Source: Nocardia concava NBRC 100430
GTDB lineage: Bacteria; Actinomycetota; Actinomycetes; Mycobacteriales; Mycobacteriaceae
DNA length: 56,133 bases
Assembly (NCBI RefSeq): GCF_000308815.1
Contig: NZ_BAFX01000198.1
Span: forward strand, 1 to 56,133
Direction: 5' to 3'
Shown here: positions 1 to 9,092 of the stretch, one piece after another
How positions within the stretch are numbered: the first letter of the stretch is position 1
Layout of the letters: every line of letters starts with the position of its first letter
Made by a program: the position numbers and the translations under genes
Notes under the pieces: generated by a model
Seen by the model: only the letters and a program-made list of their open reading frames with translations
Databases searched by the model: none
Told to the model about the DNA's origin: nothing

Positions 1-2
1 CA

Positions 3-173
3 CGACTCGCGCGAATGGAGGGGAGGATCGCGTTTCCGGCCCTGCTCACCCGTCTTCGGGATGTGCGATTCGCGGCGGGCTCTGCAACTCCGTCATGGAG
101 CGCGAGAACTCTGTTCCATGGTTTGGATATGCTGCCGCTGCAATTCACGCCGACCGACGCTCAGTTTCAATAG
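3..173 (+). CDS. Cytochrome P450, C-terminal end only
   Basis: The frame is open from the left edge to a TAG at 171-173 and encodes 56 residues. They read like the end of a bacterial P450: an 'R.ARMEGRIAFPALLTRL' helix, then '..RTLFHGLDMLPLQF', which matches the helix L and terminal beta region of CYP proteins ('ARLE...ALL.RFPDLRLA...' and 'RGLE.LPV.F'). The haem-binding Cys loop lies outside the window. The family is a by-eye call and the substrate cannot be told. The roughly 250 bases after it, up to the next gene, show no convincing coding signal. Confidence 0.75.
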   Translation, partial: RLARMEGRIAFPALLTRLRDVRFAAGSATPSWSARTLFHGLDMLPLQFTPTDAQFQ

Positions 174-426
174 GCGCGCAGGCATCCAATTAAGATGGCT
201 ACACCGACAGCATTGCTGCGAGGTCGGCCCCGGACAGCGATTTCCTCTGAGAAGGATTTTCGTGCAGGTATTGCAGTACGGTACCTCCGGCCAGGCGATC
301 GGTACCTGAGATGGAGGTGGTGGCGTGGGTTCGGCAGCGACAGTGGGACATGGCCGTCGTCGAGTCTTTCTGTGGTGACGGTACAGATCAACGAATGATC
401 GATCCCACGACCGTAGAAGGAAAACC

Positions 427-720
427 ATGAATGCCAACGAGAATGCCGCTCTTCGCCCGCACTGGCGGGATATCGCCTCCCCAGCGCAGATCGGCATGTT
501 TCGTGCTGTCTGGGTGATCGGCGGGCTCGGCATCGCCGCAGCATTGGTGCTGCTGATCGGGGCCTTCACCGCCAACACGGCGGCGGGGCAGACCGGTCAG
601 GTCGCAGGCCTGCTGGGGCTGATCGCGCTGCTCTTCGGTTCGACCCTCGTGATCGTCGGTCTGTTGGTCCGGTTCGGCGTCATGAAGTCGGTTTCGCGCG
701 GCGTCGACCAGGAGAACTGA
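427..720 (+). CDS. Small two-helix membrane protein preceding a histidine kinase
   Basis: This is a 97-residue protein with two hydrophobic helices (about residues 27-52 and 60-83), a charged N-terminus and a polar tail. The ATG at 427 follows a purine-rich GAAGGAAAA ribosome site. It lies 38 bp before the histidine kinase gene on the same strand, so it is probably cotranscribed. Small membrane proteins in this position often modulate NarL/LiaS-type kinases; that role is inferred from position only. No family is recognised. Confidence 0.75.
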   Translation: MNANENAALRPHWRDIASPAQIGMFRAVWVIGGLGIAAALVLLIGAFTANTAAGQTGQVAGLLGLIALLFGSTLVIVGLLVRFGVMKSVSRGVDQEN

Positions 721-758
721 GTGGTGGTGTCCGGACGTCGGTCCCACCAGGAGACGAG

Positions 759-1919
759 GTGAGTGCAATCCGTATCGACTCCCGCGGCTGGATTACCGAG
801 GGCGTGGTCGCGATGGTCGTGCTGATCGCCGGGGCCGCCGAGGCGGCGATCAGCATCCGCTACAACGTATTTCCCAACCGCGGGTCCGTCGCCCCAATTG
901 TGGTTGCCGTCGCGGCGCAGGTCGGCCTCGCTCGGCGGTGGCCCCCGGTCGCCCTTGCCGTGGTGTGGCTGACCTACGGATTGCAGATCATCACGGGCGC
1001 ACCCGTGTTGTTGACCCAGGCCGCAGCGGCAGCGCTGGTTGTCTTCGGAACCGCTCGCTGGGGCGCCAGCGCCAGCGTGACCGCGGGTGCCTTGACCGTT
1101 CCGATCATTGGAGTGGCCGCGGCGCTTTCCGGAAGTTCGGGCGTGTACGGCACGTTCCTCATAGTCACGCTTCTCGGTGTGTGCTGGATGGCGGGACTGG
1201 CGCTGCGGCGCTTCGCCGATCGTGCGACCCGCTCGCTGGCCTCGCAGCACGCGGCTGAGGCGGACGCCGCCCGGGCGCATCGAGAGAGCGTGCAGGCCAA
1301 CGAGATCGCGCGGCTGCGCGAACAGCAGGCGCAATTGGCGCTCGACGTGCACGACGTGGTCGGGCATTCGCTGGCCGTGATTCTGGCACAGGCCGAATCC
1401 GCCCAGTACGTTCCGGACACCGATGCGCTGCACGCGTCGATGGCCGATATCGCGACCGTGGCCCGCTCCTCGCTGCGGGATGTCCGCCAGGTCCTCAGTG
1501 CGGCCACGCCGTCCGAGTCCGGACCGGGTGAGCTGCTCACGCTCGTCGAGGGCGTGCGCGCCAGCGGCCGGGAGGTCACGTTCGAGCAGATCGGTGACGC
1601 GCGGACTCTAGCTCCGGAACTGGCCACGGTCGCGTATCGGGTGGTGCAGGAGATGCTGACCAACGCAGTCCGGCACGGGGATCGGGACATCCCGATCGCT
1701 GTCGAACTACGGTGGGCGGCTGACGAATTGCGGATCGAGACGGTCAACGGGCTCGTCGCTGAGGAGGTGTCGGCCGGGCCGGGTGGTCGGGGACTGGACG
1801 GGATGCGGCAGCGGCTGGAGTCGGTCGGCGGCCGTCTCGACGTGCACCGCGACACCGAGCGGGCCGATGCCACGATGACCGTCACCGCCTGGCTCCCTGT
1901 GCGTAGGCTCCTCCCGTGA
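759..1919 (+). CDS. Sensor histidine kinase, NarL/DesK type (HisKA_3)
   Basis: This 386-residue kinase starts with GTG, just after AGGAGACGAG. The N-terminal 160 residues hold about four or five transmembrane helices with no large extracellular loop, as in DesK/LiaS-like sensors. A coiled linker with many Ala, Glu and Arg residues follows. The phospho-acceptor box 'LDVHDVVGHSL' puts the target His at about residue 198. The HATPase_c N box is 'EMLTNAVRHG' (about 297-306) and the G box 'GGRGLDGM' lies near 345. The stop overlaps the response-regulator start (GTGA), so the pair is translationally coupled. The signal sensed is unknown; a membrane or cell-envelope stimulus is likely, given the lack of a sensory domain. 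Confidence 0.93.
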   Translation: MSAIRIDSRGWITEGVVAMVVLIAGAAEAAISIRYNVFPNRGSVAPIVVAVAAQVGLARRWPPVALAVVWLTYGLQIITGAPVLLTQAAAAALVVFGTARWGASASVTAGALTVPIIGVAAALSGSSGVYGTFLIVTLLGVCWMAGLALRRFADRATRSLASQHAAEADAARAHRESVQANEIARLREQQAQLALDVHDVVGHSLAVILAQAESAQYVPDTDALHASMADIATVARSSLRDVRQVLSAATPSESGPGELLTLVEGVRASGREVTFEQIGDARTLAPELATVAYRVVQEMLTNAVRHGDRDIPIAVELRWAADELRIETVNGLVAEEVSAGPGGRGLDGMRQRLESVGGRLDVHRDTERADATMTVTAWLPVRRLLP

Positions 1920-2581
1920 GCGAGGACATCCGGGTACTCATGGTCGACGACCAGGAGCTCTTCCGCACCGGCGTCGCGGTGATCATCGACGCCCAGCCGG
2001 GGATGCGAGTGGTCGGCCACGCGGCCGACGGATTCGAGGCGCTCGACCGCGTCGACGAACTCGAGCCGGACGTCGTGCTGATGGACATCCGCATGCCGGA
2101 ACTCGACGGCGTCGAGGCCACCCGGCAGCTGTTCGCCCCAGAACGCGTCGCCAGGCGCACCAAACCGCTGCGCGTGCTGGTCCTGACCACCTTCAACCTC
2201 GACGACCGCGCCGCGACCGCGATTCGCCACGGCGCCAGCGGCTTTCTGCTCAAGGACACCACGCCGCCCCTGCTGGTCGACGCGATCCGGACCGTGTACA
2301 GCGGCAACGCCGTGCTCGCCCCGAACGACCTCGCGGTCCTGCTCGACGGCCGATTCCGTCCGCGCACACCGGTTCCGGAGGCGTACACCACCCTGACCGA
2401 GAAAGAGCGCGAGGTGTTCGCCGCGGTCGCCGCAGGCCACTCCAACCTCGAGATCGCCGCGCTCGTCTTCGCCGGGGAGTCCACGGTCAAGACGCATGTG
2501 GGTTCGATTCTGCGGAAGCTGGGCCTGCGCGACCGTGTGCAGATCGTGGTCTTCGCTCACGAGTACGGCTTGACCCGATGA
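1916..2581 (+). CDS. Response regulator, NarL/LuxR family
   Basis: The 221-residue protein has a receiver domain followed by a C-terminal LuxR-type HTH. The acidic pocket is 'VDDQELF', the phospho-acceptor is Asp57 in 'LMDIRMPELDG', the switch Thr lies in 'VLTTFN', and Lys is in 'FLLKDTTP'. The DNA-binding end reads 'LTEKEREVFAAVAAGHSN' and 'STVKTHVGSILRKLGLRDR'. The GTG start overlaps the kinase stop by four bases. It should be phosphorylated by that kinase and bind DNA as a dimer. The target genes cannot be told; autoregulation or control of the upstream small membrane protein would be usual. Confidence 0.94.
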   Translation: MSEDIRVLMVDDQELFRTGVAVIIDAQPGMRVVGHAADGFEALDRVDELEPDVVLMDIRMPELDGVEATRQLFAPERVARRTKPLRVLVLTTFNLDDRAATAIRHGASGFLLKDTTPPLLVDAIRTVYSGNAVLAPNDLAVLLDGRFRPRTPVPEAYTTLTEKEREVFAAVAAGHSNLEIAALVFAGESTVKTHVGSILRKLGLRDRVQIVVFAHEYGLTR

Positions 2582-2658
2582 CGTTGGCAGGCGGGTGATT
2601 TCACGCGGCGGCGCGGCGCTGCGGGTCCCAGGCAATTCCGTGGCAAGCGCGGCGTTCT

Positions 2659-3726
2659 GTGCTGATCACCACCTCCGGCGCGGCGAGTGTCGGCCGTAGC
2701 AGCGTCACCGGTTACCTTGGCTACGTGATAGCGCTCGTGGTCGGCCCGGTTCTGCTGGGTCTGTTCGTCGTGATGGTCAAGCGTGAGCCTCGGAGGCTGG
2801 CCAACGGGGTGGTGCTGTTGATCGCGCTGATTCTCAGCTTGGTCGCGCTGATGGGAGTGGATACCGACCGGATTCTGCGGCACCTGGCGTCGCTGTTCGT
2901 CGTACTGTCGCCGCTGCTCGTGCTGGTGCTGTCGGGACTGCTGATCGTCAATGGCGTGCAGATGTTGCGCAGGGAGGGACGGCGGTTCGCGAACCTGCTG
3001 TCTCTCGGATCCGGTCTCGCCCTGCTCGTGCCGTACGCGATGTTCGTGGTGGCACTGATGAAACGCAAGGTGTGGTTCGCGGCTGTGTTCGCCTCGGTGA
3101 CCTTGGTCATCAGCTTCATCGGCTTCCTGTTGGTGGCGTTCCTGGCGTACTCGTTCATCTATCTGCGGCTGCCGTACCGGCGCGGCATGGGCGCGATCGT
3201 GGTGCACGGCTCGGGCCTGATCGGCGCGCGGGTGCCGCCGTTGTTAGCGAGCCGCCTGGATCGGGCGCTGGGCGTGTACGAGGCCGAGGTCGCCGCGGGA
3301 GGCGACCCGCTCGTGGTCACCAGTGGCGGTCAGGGTGCCGATGAGGAGATGGCCGAGGCCGACGCGATGGCGGGTTATCTCATCGACAAGGGGCTGCCCG
3401 AGGTCGCGGTCCTGCGCGAGGACCGCTCCACCACGACACGTGAAAACCTGCTGTTCACAAAGGATATGCTGGCCGAACGCGGGGTAGCCACCCGAATGGT
3501 GCTGGTCACCAGCAACTTTCATGCTTTGCGCACGGCGATCCTCGCTCGGCACCTGGGATTGGACGCCGCGGTGGTCGGTGCACCGACCGCCTTCTACTAC
3601 CTGCCCAGCGCGATCCTGCGCGAGTTTGTGGGGATCCTGTTCGAACACAAATGGTTCTATGCGGTGGCGTGTGCGGCGTTGGCCGTCGGCCTGCCGAGTT
3701 TGGTGATGCTCACCGCCGGACAGTAG
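2659..3726 (+). CDS. Membrane protein with YdcF (DUF218/SanA-like) domain
   Basis: The protein is up to 355 residues long. Five hydrophobic helices (about residues 20-170) come before a cytosolic or extracytoplasmic DUF218 domain. That domain begins 'GAIVVHGSGLIG', includes 'VVTSGGQGADE' and ends with 'MVLVTSNFHALRTA', the conserved His-containing motif of the family. A last hydrophobic stretch closes the protein. DUF218 proteins are linked to envelope metabolism (SanA, YdcF), but the reaction is not settled. The start is uncertain: GTG at 2659 gives the longest form, and GTG at 2725 just before the first helix is an alternative. Neither has a clear ribosome site. The gene ends four bases before the SDR end on the other strand. 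Confidence 0.85.
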   Translation: MLITTSGAASVGRSSVTGYLGYVIALVVGPVLLGLFVVMVKREPRRLANGVVLLIALILSLVALMGVDTDRILRHLASLFVVLSPLLVLVLSGLLIVNGVQMLRREGRRFANLLSLGSGLALLVPYAMFVVALMKRKVWFAAVFASVTLVISFIGFLLVAFLAYSFIYLRLPYRRGMGAIVVHGSGLIGARVPPLLASRLDRALGVYEAEVAAGGDPLVVTSGGQGADEEMAEADAMAGYLIDKGLPEVAVLREDRSTTTRENLLFTKDMLAERGVATRMVLVTSNFHALRTAILARHLGLDAAVVGAPTAFYYLPSAILREFVGILFEHKWFYAVACAALAVGLPSLVMLTAGQ

Positions 3727-3729
3727 TCG

Positions 3730-4581
3730 TCATTCACCGCGGATTCGGCGGTGATAGTGCTCGCGGGCGTCGGCGTCCGGCCGAGTCCACAGCGTGGTCG
3801 CGCCGGTCAGCCTGCCGACCAGAATCCGGGCGGGCAATGGCAGCAGGCGGGTGCCACCGATAATGGCGGCGAGCCGCCCGGGGACCGTCACCGTCAGTCT
3901 GCCGGTACCGATGGCGGCGACGATGGCGTCGGCAACGTCCTCCGGATCGACGGTCGACAATGCGGCCATCCAGTGCGGAAGCCGGCCGCCCGCGGACAGT
4001 TCCGTGCGCACTACGCCGGGCAGAATCGCGGTGACGTGGATGCCTGATTCGGCCAACTCCAGATAGAGGGATTCGGTGAATCCGACCACCGCGTGCTTGC
4101 TGGCACAGTAGGTGGCCAGACCGGGAAAGCCTTGAACGCCCGCCAGTGACGCCAGGTTCACCAGATGCCCGCGCCCGCGCCGCCGGAACCGCTCGACTGC
4201 CAGGCGCGAGCCGTTGATGACACCGTGCACATTGATGTCGATGATGCGGCGGGTCATCTCCGGACCTTCTTCGGCGAACAGTCCGGTCGGCATGATTCCC
4301 GCGTTGTTGACCAGAACATCCACCGGACCAAACGACGCCTCCGCACTGTCGAACAGGAGCTCGAGGGAACCGGGGTCGGTGACGTCCACCGGCAGGCCGA
4401 TGACCTGCGCGCTGGGCCGCGCACCGAGCTCGATGGCGGTGCGCGCCACCAACTCGGTGTCGATATCGCCGATGACCACCTTCGCGCCCGCCGCGAGAAA
4501 GGCGGCCGCGGTGGCGCGACCGATCCCGCGCGCTCCACCTGTGACGACGACGACCTGGCCGGCGCACGACACGGTCCGCAT
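3730..4581 (-). CDS. SDR family NAD(P)-dependent oxidoreductase
   Basis: This is a 283-residue classical short-chain dehydrogenase. The Rossmann motif is 'VTGGARGIG', the acidic residue after beta-2 is in 'IGDIDT' (suggesting NAD(H) preference), and 'NNAGIM' follows. The catalytic Ser lies in 'NLASLAG', and Tyr/Lys in 'YCASKHA'. The ATG at 4581 has a near-perfect AAGGAG ribosome site 8 bases upstream, so the much longer open frame through the racemase gene is only a shadow. It lies 41 bp downstream of the racemase gene and is probably cotranscribed. A role in fatty-acid or sterol side-chain oxidation is suggested by the neighbours. The extended C-terminus resembles the mycobacterial SDRs of this type. 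Confidence 0.92.
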   Translation of the reverse strand: MRTVSCAGQVVVVTGGARGIGRATAAAFLAAGAKVVIGDIDTELVARTAIELGARPSAQVIGLPVDVTDPGSLELLFDSAEASFGPVDVLVNNAGIMPTGLFAEEGPEMTRRIIDINVHGVINGSRLAVERFRRRGRGHLVNLASLAGVQGFPGLATYCASKHAVVGFTESLYLELAESGIHVTAILPGVVRTELSAGGRLPHWMAALSTVDPEDVADAIVAAIGTGRLTVTVPGRLAAIIGGTRLLPLPARILVGRLTGATTLWTRPDADAREHYHRRIRGE

Positions 4582-4622
4582 AGGAATCTCCTTGTTCTGA
4601 AAACGATTGCCGCTGTGCGGGA

Positions 4623-5756
4623 TCAGCACACAGCGCCGTCGGCGCAGAGTGCCGCGGCGTGGCCGGGCGTGATGCCCCAGGCTGTCAGAGAGCCGACCGG
4701 ATCGCCCTCGATCCTGCCGGTGGGCAGATCTGCGGCGGTGCGGCTGAAGCGGGGTGCGGGGGCGGGCTGGCGGAGTCCGTCGACCTCGATGAAGGCTTTG
4801 CGGGCCCGGTTGTGCGGGTGTTCGTGTGCCTCCCAGGGAGAGAGCACCGGAGACACGCAGGCATCCGAGTCGGCGAATACCTCGGCCCACTGGTCGCGGG
4901 TGCGTTCCTTGAATTTGGCGGCCAGCACGCCCCGGGCGTGGCCCCAACCGGTCGGATCGAACTGGAATGCCAGTTCCGCTGCACGCTCGTCGATTTCGAG
5001 GCGGGTGAGCAGTTCCTGATAGAAGTGCGGCTCCACACAGCCGACCGCGACGTATTTGCCGTCGGCGCATTCGTAGGTGTCGTAGAACGCCGCGCCGCCG
5101 TCGAGCATGTTCTCCCCGCGGCCGTTCGACCAGGCGCCGGTCGCGTGGAAGCCGTGCAGCCAGGACATGAGCAGGTTCGCACCGTCGATCATCGCCGCGT
5201 CGATGACCTGGCCGCGGCCGGAGCGTTCCCGCTCGAAGAGGGCCGCCATCACACCCATGGCCAAAAGCATTCCGCCGCCCGCGAAGTCGCCAAGCAGGTT
5301 GAGCGGGGCGTGCGGGCGTTCCCCGGCGCGGCCGAGCGGCTCGAGTGCTCCGGCGAGCGCGATGTAGTTGATGTCGTGCCCGGCACGCGTGGCCAGTGGG
5401 CCGTCTTGGCCCCAACCGGTCATCCGGCCGTAGATCAGGCGCGGGTGCGCGGCGAGCAGGTCGTCGGGCCCGATGCCGAGCCGCTCGGCCACGCCCGGCC
5501 GGAAGCCTTCGACGAAAACGTCCGACTGCCCGGCCAATTCGAGAAGCAGCGCCTTGCCGTCCGGGTTCTTCAGGTCGACGGTGATCATGCGCTTGCCGCG
5601 ATCGAACGGGCCGTCGGGCTGCATCAGCCCGCCTCCGCCTCCGCCGCGCTTGACCTGCAGCACCTCCGCGCCGAGATCGGCGAGAATCATGCAGCCGAAC
5701 GGTGACGGGGCCAACCCGGCCATTTCGAGTACCTTGACGCCCTGTAGCGGTCCCAT
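4623..5756 (-). CDS. CoA transferase family III protein, probable alpha-methylacyl-CoA racemase
   Basis: The 377-residue protein begins 'MGPLQGVKVLEMAGL', as family III CoA transferases do. It carries the signature residues of the racemase branch: His in 'AGHDINYIALAGAL', Asp in 'GQVIDAAMIDG', and Glu in 'TYECADGKYVAVG'. These correspond by eye to the His/Asp/Glu set of mycobacterial Mcr/Amacr, which interconverts R- and S-2-methylacyl-CoA so that branched chains can enter beta-oxidation. A 'GGGGGG' run near residue 40 is unusual. The ATG at 5756 lacks a strong ribosome site. The SDR gene follows in the same direction, and a secreted lipase diverges upstream. Confidence 0.88.
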   Translation of the reverse strand: MGPLQGVKVLEMAGLAPSPFGCMILADLGAEVLQVKRGGGGGGLMQPDGPFDRGKRMITVDLKNPDGKALLLELAGQSDVFVEGFRPGVAERLGIGPDDLLAAHPRLIYGRMTGWGQDGPLATRAGHDINYIALAGALEPLGRAGERPHAPLNLLGDFAGGGMLLAMGVMAALFERERSGRGQVIDAAMIDGANLLMSWLHGFHATGAWSNGRGENMLDGGAAFYDTYECADGKYVAVGCVEPHFYQELLTRLEIDERAAELAFQFDPTGWGHARGVLAAKFKERTRDQWAEVFADSDACVSPVLSPWEAHEHPHNRARKAFIEVDGLRQPAPAPRFSRTAADLPTGRIEGDPVGSLTAWGITPGHAAALCADGAVC

Positions 5757-5985
5757 GGTCGGTGATAATCCAATCTGATGCTCGGGGAATCTCCGACGAT
5801 AGGAACCGCATCGGTCCGGCGGAAGGACCGCATCACTCGTCTTTCGTGACCGCAGCGCTCGATTCGAAAAGATTCGGAGAACGTCTGGTTTCGGACCGTG
5901 ATCGGTGTTTATGGTCGCTGCCACGATGGTGCGCGGATTTCTCCGCGCAACTCGAATTTCTCCATTCGATGTGGAAAGGCGGAGG

Positions 5986-7383
5986 ATGAGCGTGCGCAGT
6001 GTGGGGCGCGTCCTGGTCCTGAGCGCCGTCATCGCGGCGATGACGGCGGGGACGACAGCGATATCGGCGCAGGCCGCACCGGGGGACACCGAGATACGGA
6101 TCGAACCAGCGCCCGCGCTGACCCTGCCGCCGGAACTCGACGACTTCTACCGCCCGGCGGCCGGCGTCGTCGCGGCCGCGCAGCCGGGGGAGATCCTACG
6201 CGTACGCAGCATCAATCCCGCCTTCATGGGGATCCTGCAGCTGAATGTCGATGCGTGGCAACTGCTGTACCGCACCACCAACAGCCACGGCGAGGCCATC
6301 GCCACCGTCACGACCGTGCTGAAGCCGCGCGGTGCGGCACCCGCGGGCGGGCGCAAGCTGCTGTCGTATCAGATCGCCGAGGACAGCGGGGCGCAGTATT
6401 GCGCACCGTCGTATGTCGCCCAATCCGGTGCCATTCCGGCCGATTACGTCAATGCCGCGGAAACGCTCATCCCGCTGGCCGCGGGTGTGGGCCAGGGCTG
6501 GACCGTCGCGATGCCCGACTATGAGGGCCAGAATTCGGCGTACGGCGCTTCCCGGATGAATGCGCAGGCCACCCTCGACGGTATTCGGGCGGTGGAGAAT
6601 TTCGAACCCGCACAATTGAGTGGTACCGCTACACCGGTGGCGTTGTGGGGATACTCGGGTGGCACCATTCCGACCTCGTTCGTCCCGGAAATCAAGGACA
6701 GCTACGCACCGGAATTGAATATCGTCGGCGCGGCCTCCGGCGGCACCGCGCCGGGCGACTACGCGGAAGTGGTGCGGCACAACAACAACGGCGTCTACGC
6801 GGGTCTGATCTCGGCCGCGTTCGTCGGTCTCGCCACCGAATACCCGGACATGGAGCGGGTGATGCGTGAGCGCGTGGATGTGCTCGGTCAGCTGGTACTC
6901 GGGTCGAAGAAGGTGCTGTGCCATCCGCAGGGCGCGGTGCTGTTCCCGGGATTCAACTACCTGGGCACCTTCGGCGGATCGGATCCGCTGTCGATGCCGG
7001 AGATCAAGTCGGCGATCGCGGACAACTCACTGGGACAGCACATTCCGTCGGTGCCGGTGTACTTCTATCACGCGCAGAACGATGAACTACTGCCCATCGC
7101 CGGGACCGACGGGGTAGTCGACAAGTACTGCGCCGCCGGTGCGCCCAGCGTCACCTATGTGCGGGAATTCGCCGCCGAGCACATCTCTGGGGTGCTCTCG
7201 CATCTGCCCGGCGCGTACTACTGGCTGCGCGATCGGCTCAACGGCGTTCCCGCCCCGGCCGGGTGCACCATCACCAGCCCGGTCAGCACACTGACCGATC
7301 CCCAGTTCGGACAGGCGCTCACCGACATCCTGCCGCCCATGGCACAGGCCCTCGTCGGCCAGGCCATCGGACAGCAGAAGTAG
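5986..7383 (+). CDS. Secreted lipase of the LIP family (secretory lipase)
   Basis: This is a 465-residue secreted lipase/esterase. Residues 1-31 form a Sec signal peptide ending 'ISAQAAPG'. The mature protein has the secretory-lipase layout: 'ILRVRSINP', the paired Tyr/Arg segment 'LLYRTTNSHGE', 'AMPDYEGQNSAY', and the nucleophile elbow 'LWGYSGGT' with Ser near residue 224. The acid and base lie further on ('AQNDELLP' and 'EHISGVLSHL'). The ATG at 5986 follows GGCGGAGG at ideal spacing, so upstream in-frame starts are rejected. It heads a plus-strand run with the acyl-CoA ligase and CocE-like gene. The likely job is to release fatty acids from external esters for import and activation. Confidence 0.9.
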   Translation: MSVRSVGRVLVLSAVIAAMTAGTTAISAQAAPGDTEIRIEPAPALTLPPELDDFYRPAAGVVAAAQPGEILRVRSINPAFMGILQLNVDAWQLLYRTTNSHGEAIATVTTVLKPRGAAPAGGRKLLSYQIAEDSGAQYCAPSYVAQSGAIPADYVNAAETLIPLAAGVGQGWTVAMPDYEGQNSAYGASRMNAQATLDGIRAVENFEPAQLSGTATPVALWGYSGGTIPTSFVPEIKDSYAPELNIVGAASGGTAPGDYAEVVRHNNNGVYAGLISAAFVGLATEYPDMERVMRERVDVLGQLVLGSKKVLCHPQGAVLFPGFNYLGTFGGSDPLSMPEIKSAIADNSLGQHIPSVPVYFYHAQNDELLPIAGTDGVVDKYCAAGAPSVTYVREFAAEHISGVLSHLPGAYYWLRDRLNGVPAPAGCTITSPVSTLTDPQFGQALTDILPPMAQALVGQAIGQQK

Positions 7384-7393
7384 CGCCTCGGCC

Positions 7394-9031
7394 ATGACTC
7401 GGAACGGAATGCGAATGTCGTTTCCAGGAAGCACGATTCGTGCCTTGGCGGTCAATGCCCACTCGGTGGGCGTGCTGCAGCGCGCGGGCATGATCAACCT
7501 GCTGGATCCGGTGAGTGTCGTGCGCGCCTCGCGTGCGGTCCGGCAGTACGGGGGTATCGCGGGTCCGGTCCACATGTCTGCGCGCCGCGAACCCGACCGG
7601 GTGGCGGTGATCGACGAGCTGGGACCGCTCACCTATCGGGAGCTCGAACAGCGCGGCAACGCCCTCGCCCGGGGCTTCGCGGCGATGGGCATCGGGGTGG
7701 GCAGCACCGTCGGCTCGCTGGTGCGTGACCGGCGGGAACTGGTCGACACCATGCTCGCGGCGGCCAAGGTGGGCGCGCGACTGGTGTTGCTCAATACCGG
7801 GTTCGCCGGACCGCAACTTGCTGACGTCTCGACTCGCGAGGGCGTGGACGTCCTTGTCCACGACCAAGAATTCAGTGCCCTGCTGGCCGTGCTGCCGTCC
7901 GGGATTCCGCGGGTGCTGGCCGCGCACGACGATGCGGGGAACATCCCCACCGTGGACGGGTTGATTGCCGCCAATTCCGGCGACGACCTGCCGCCGCCGG
8001 CCCGCCAGGGCGGGTTCGTGCTACTCACCGGCGGTACTACCGGTACCCCGAAAGGCGTGCCACGCGAGGTGCGTTCGCCGCTGGCGGCCGCCGCGCTGCT
8101 GGAGCGGATTCCCCTGCGCCGCAACCAGACCCTGGTGCTGGCCGCGCCGCTGTTCCACGGCACCGCGCTCAACCAGTTCATCATGGCGATGTCGCTGGCC
8201 TCGACCGTGGTGCTGCGCAGGCGATTCGACGCCGAGGCCACCATGGCGGCCGTCGCTGCACACCGGGCGCAGGTGCTGGTCCTGGTGCCGACCATGCTGC
8301 GCCGCATGCTGGAGCTGGGGCCGGAGACACTGGGTCGCTACGACACCTCCGCGCTGCGCGTGATGTTCAGCGCCGGTTCGGCCCTGCCCGCGGCCCTCGG
8401 CGACGCCGCCACCGCGGCCTTCGGCGAGGTGCTCTACAACTTCTACGGCTCCACCGAGGTCGGCGTGGCGACCATCTCCACGCCCGCGGATTGGCGGGCC
8501 GCGTCCGGCACCGTCGGCAAGCCGCCCACGGTCTGCACCGTCCGGCTGTACGACGAGGACGGTGCACTGATCACCGAACCCGGCAGGCGTGGAACGATTT
8601 ACGTACGCAGCTTGCTGTCGTTCACCGGCTACTCGGGCGGCGGCCACAAGAACGAGATCGACGGCCTGCTGTCCTCCGGCGACGTCGGGCACTGGGATGT
8701 CGGCGGTCGATTGTTCATCGACGGACGCGACGATGACATGATCGTCTCCGGCGGCGAGAACGTCTTCCCCGGCGAAGTGGAAGAACTGCTCTACGCGCAT
8801 CCCGACATCGCCGAGGCGGCCATCATCGCCGTACCCGATGACGAATTCGGCCAGCGGCTGGCGGCTTTCGTTGTTACACAACCCGGCGCGACGCTCGACG
8901 GCGACGCGGTGCGGGCGTATGTGAAGGCCAACCTGGCGCGCTTCAAGGTGCCGCGCGACGTCACCTTCGTCGACGAGCTGCCGCGTACCAGCACTGGCAA
9001 GCTGCTGCGCCGCGACCTCGTGAACGACTGA
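7394..9031 (+). CDS. Acyl-CoA synthetase / fatty-acid-CoA ligase, FadD12-like
   Basis: The 545-residue protein is an AMP-binding enzyme. Its ATP/AMP P-loop is 'LLTGGTTGTPKGVPRE'. The A5 motif is 'NFYGSTEVG', A7 is 'SSGDVGHWD', A8 is 'IDGRDDDMIVSGGENVFP', and the A10 lysine is in 'PRTSTGKLLRR'. It activates a carboxylic acid with ATP and then CoA. The N-terminal extension ('LRAGMINLLDP..' type) resembles mycobacterial FadD12/FadD3-like proteins. The gene starts 10 bp after the lipase stop, so the two probably form an operon in which released fatty acids are activated. The ATG at 7409 is an alternative start. The natural substrate chain length is not visible from the sequence. Confidence 0.92.
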   Translation: MTRNGMRMSFPGSTIRALAVNAHSVGVLQRAGMINLLDPVSVVRASRAVRQYGGIAGPVHMSARREPDRVAVIDELGPLTYRELEQRGNALARGFAAMGIGVGSTVGSLVRDRRELVDTMLAAAKVGARLVLLNTGFAGPQLADVSTREGVDVLVHDQEFSALLAVLPSGIPRVLAAHDDAGNIPTVDGLIAANSGDDLPPPARQGGFVLLTGGTTGTPKGVPREVRSPLAAAALLERIPLRRNQTLVLAAPLFHGTALNQFIMAMSLASTVVLRRRFDAEATMAAVAAHRAQVLVLVPTMLRRMLELGPETLGRYDTSALRVMFSAGSALPAALGDAATAAFGEVLYNFYGSTEVGVATISTPADWRAASGTVGKPPTVCTVRLYDEDGALITEPGRRGTIYVRSLLSFTGYSGGGHKNEIDGLLSSGDVGHWDVGGRLFIDGRDDDMIVSGGENVFPGEVEELLYAHPDIAEAAIIAVPDDEFGQRLAAFVVTQPGATLDGDAVRAYVKANLARFKVPRDVTFVDELPRTSTGKLLRRDLVND

Positions 9032-9092
9032 ACTTTCCCGGAAACACTCAGCGGGCCGGTGGCTCGCGACGATCGATAGGTGATCAAAGACG

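Noticed and set aside
93..768. Long minus-strand frames opposite the first small membrane protein gene
   Set aside because: They are Arg/Pro/His-rich, lack ribosome sites and lie antisense to a protein with clear membrane helices.
974..2635. A 553-residue minus-strand frame over the first two-component pair
   Set aside because: It is a high-GC shadow of the kinase and response-regulator genes, with no motif of its own.
4623..6089. Longer N-terminus for the racemase, up to 6089
   Set aside because: The family begins at 'MGPLQGVKVLE' (5756); the extra residues are polar and overlap the divergent lipase promoter and start.
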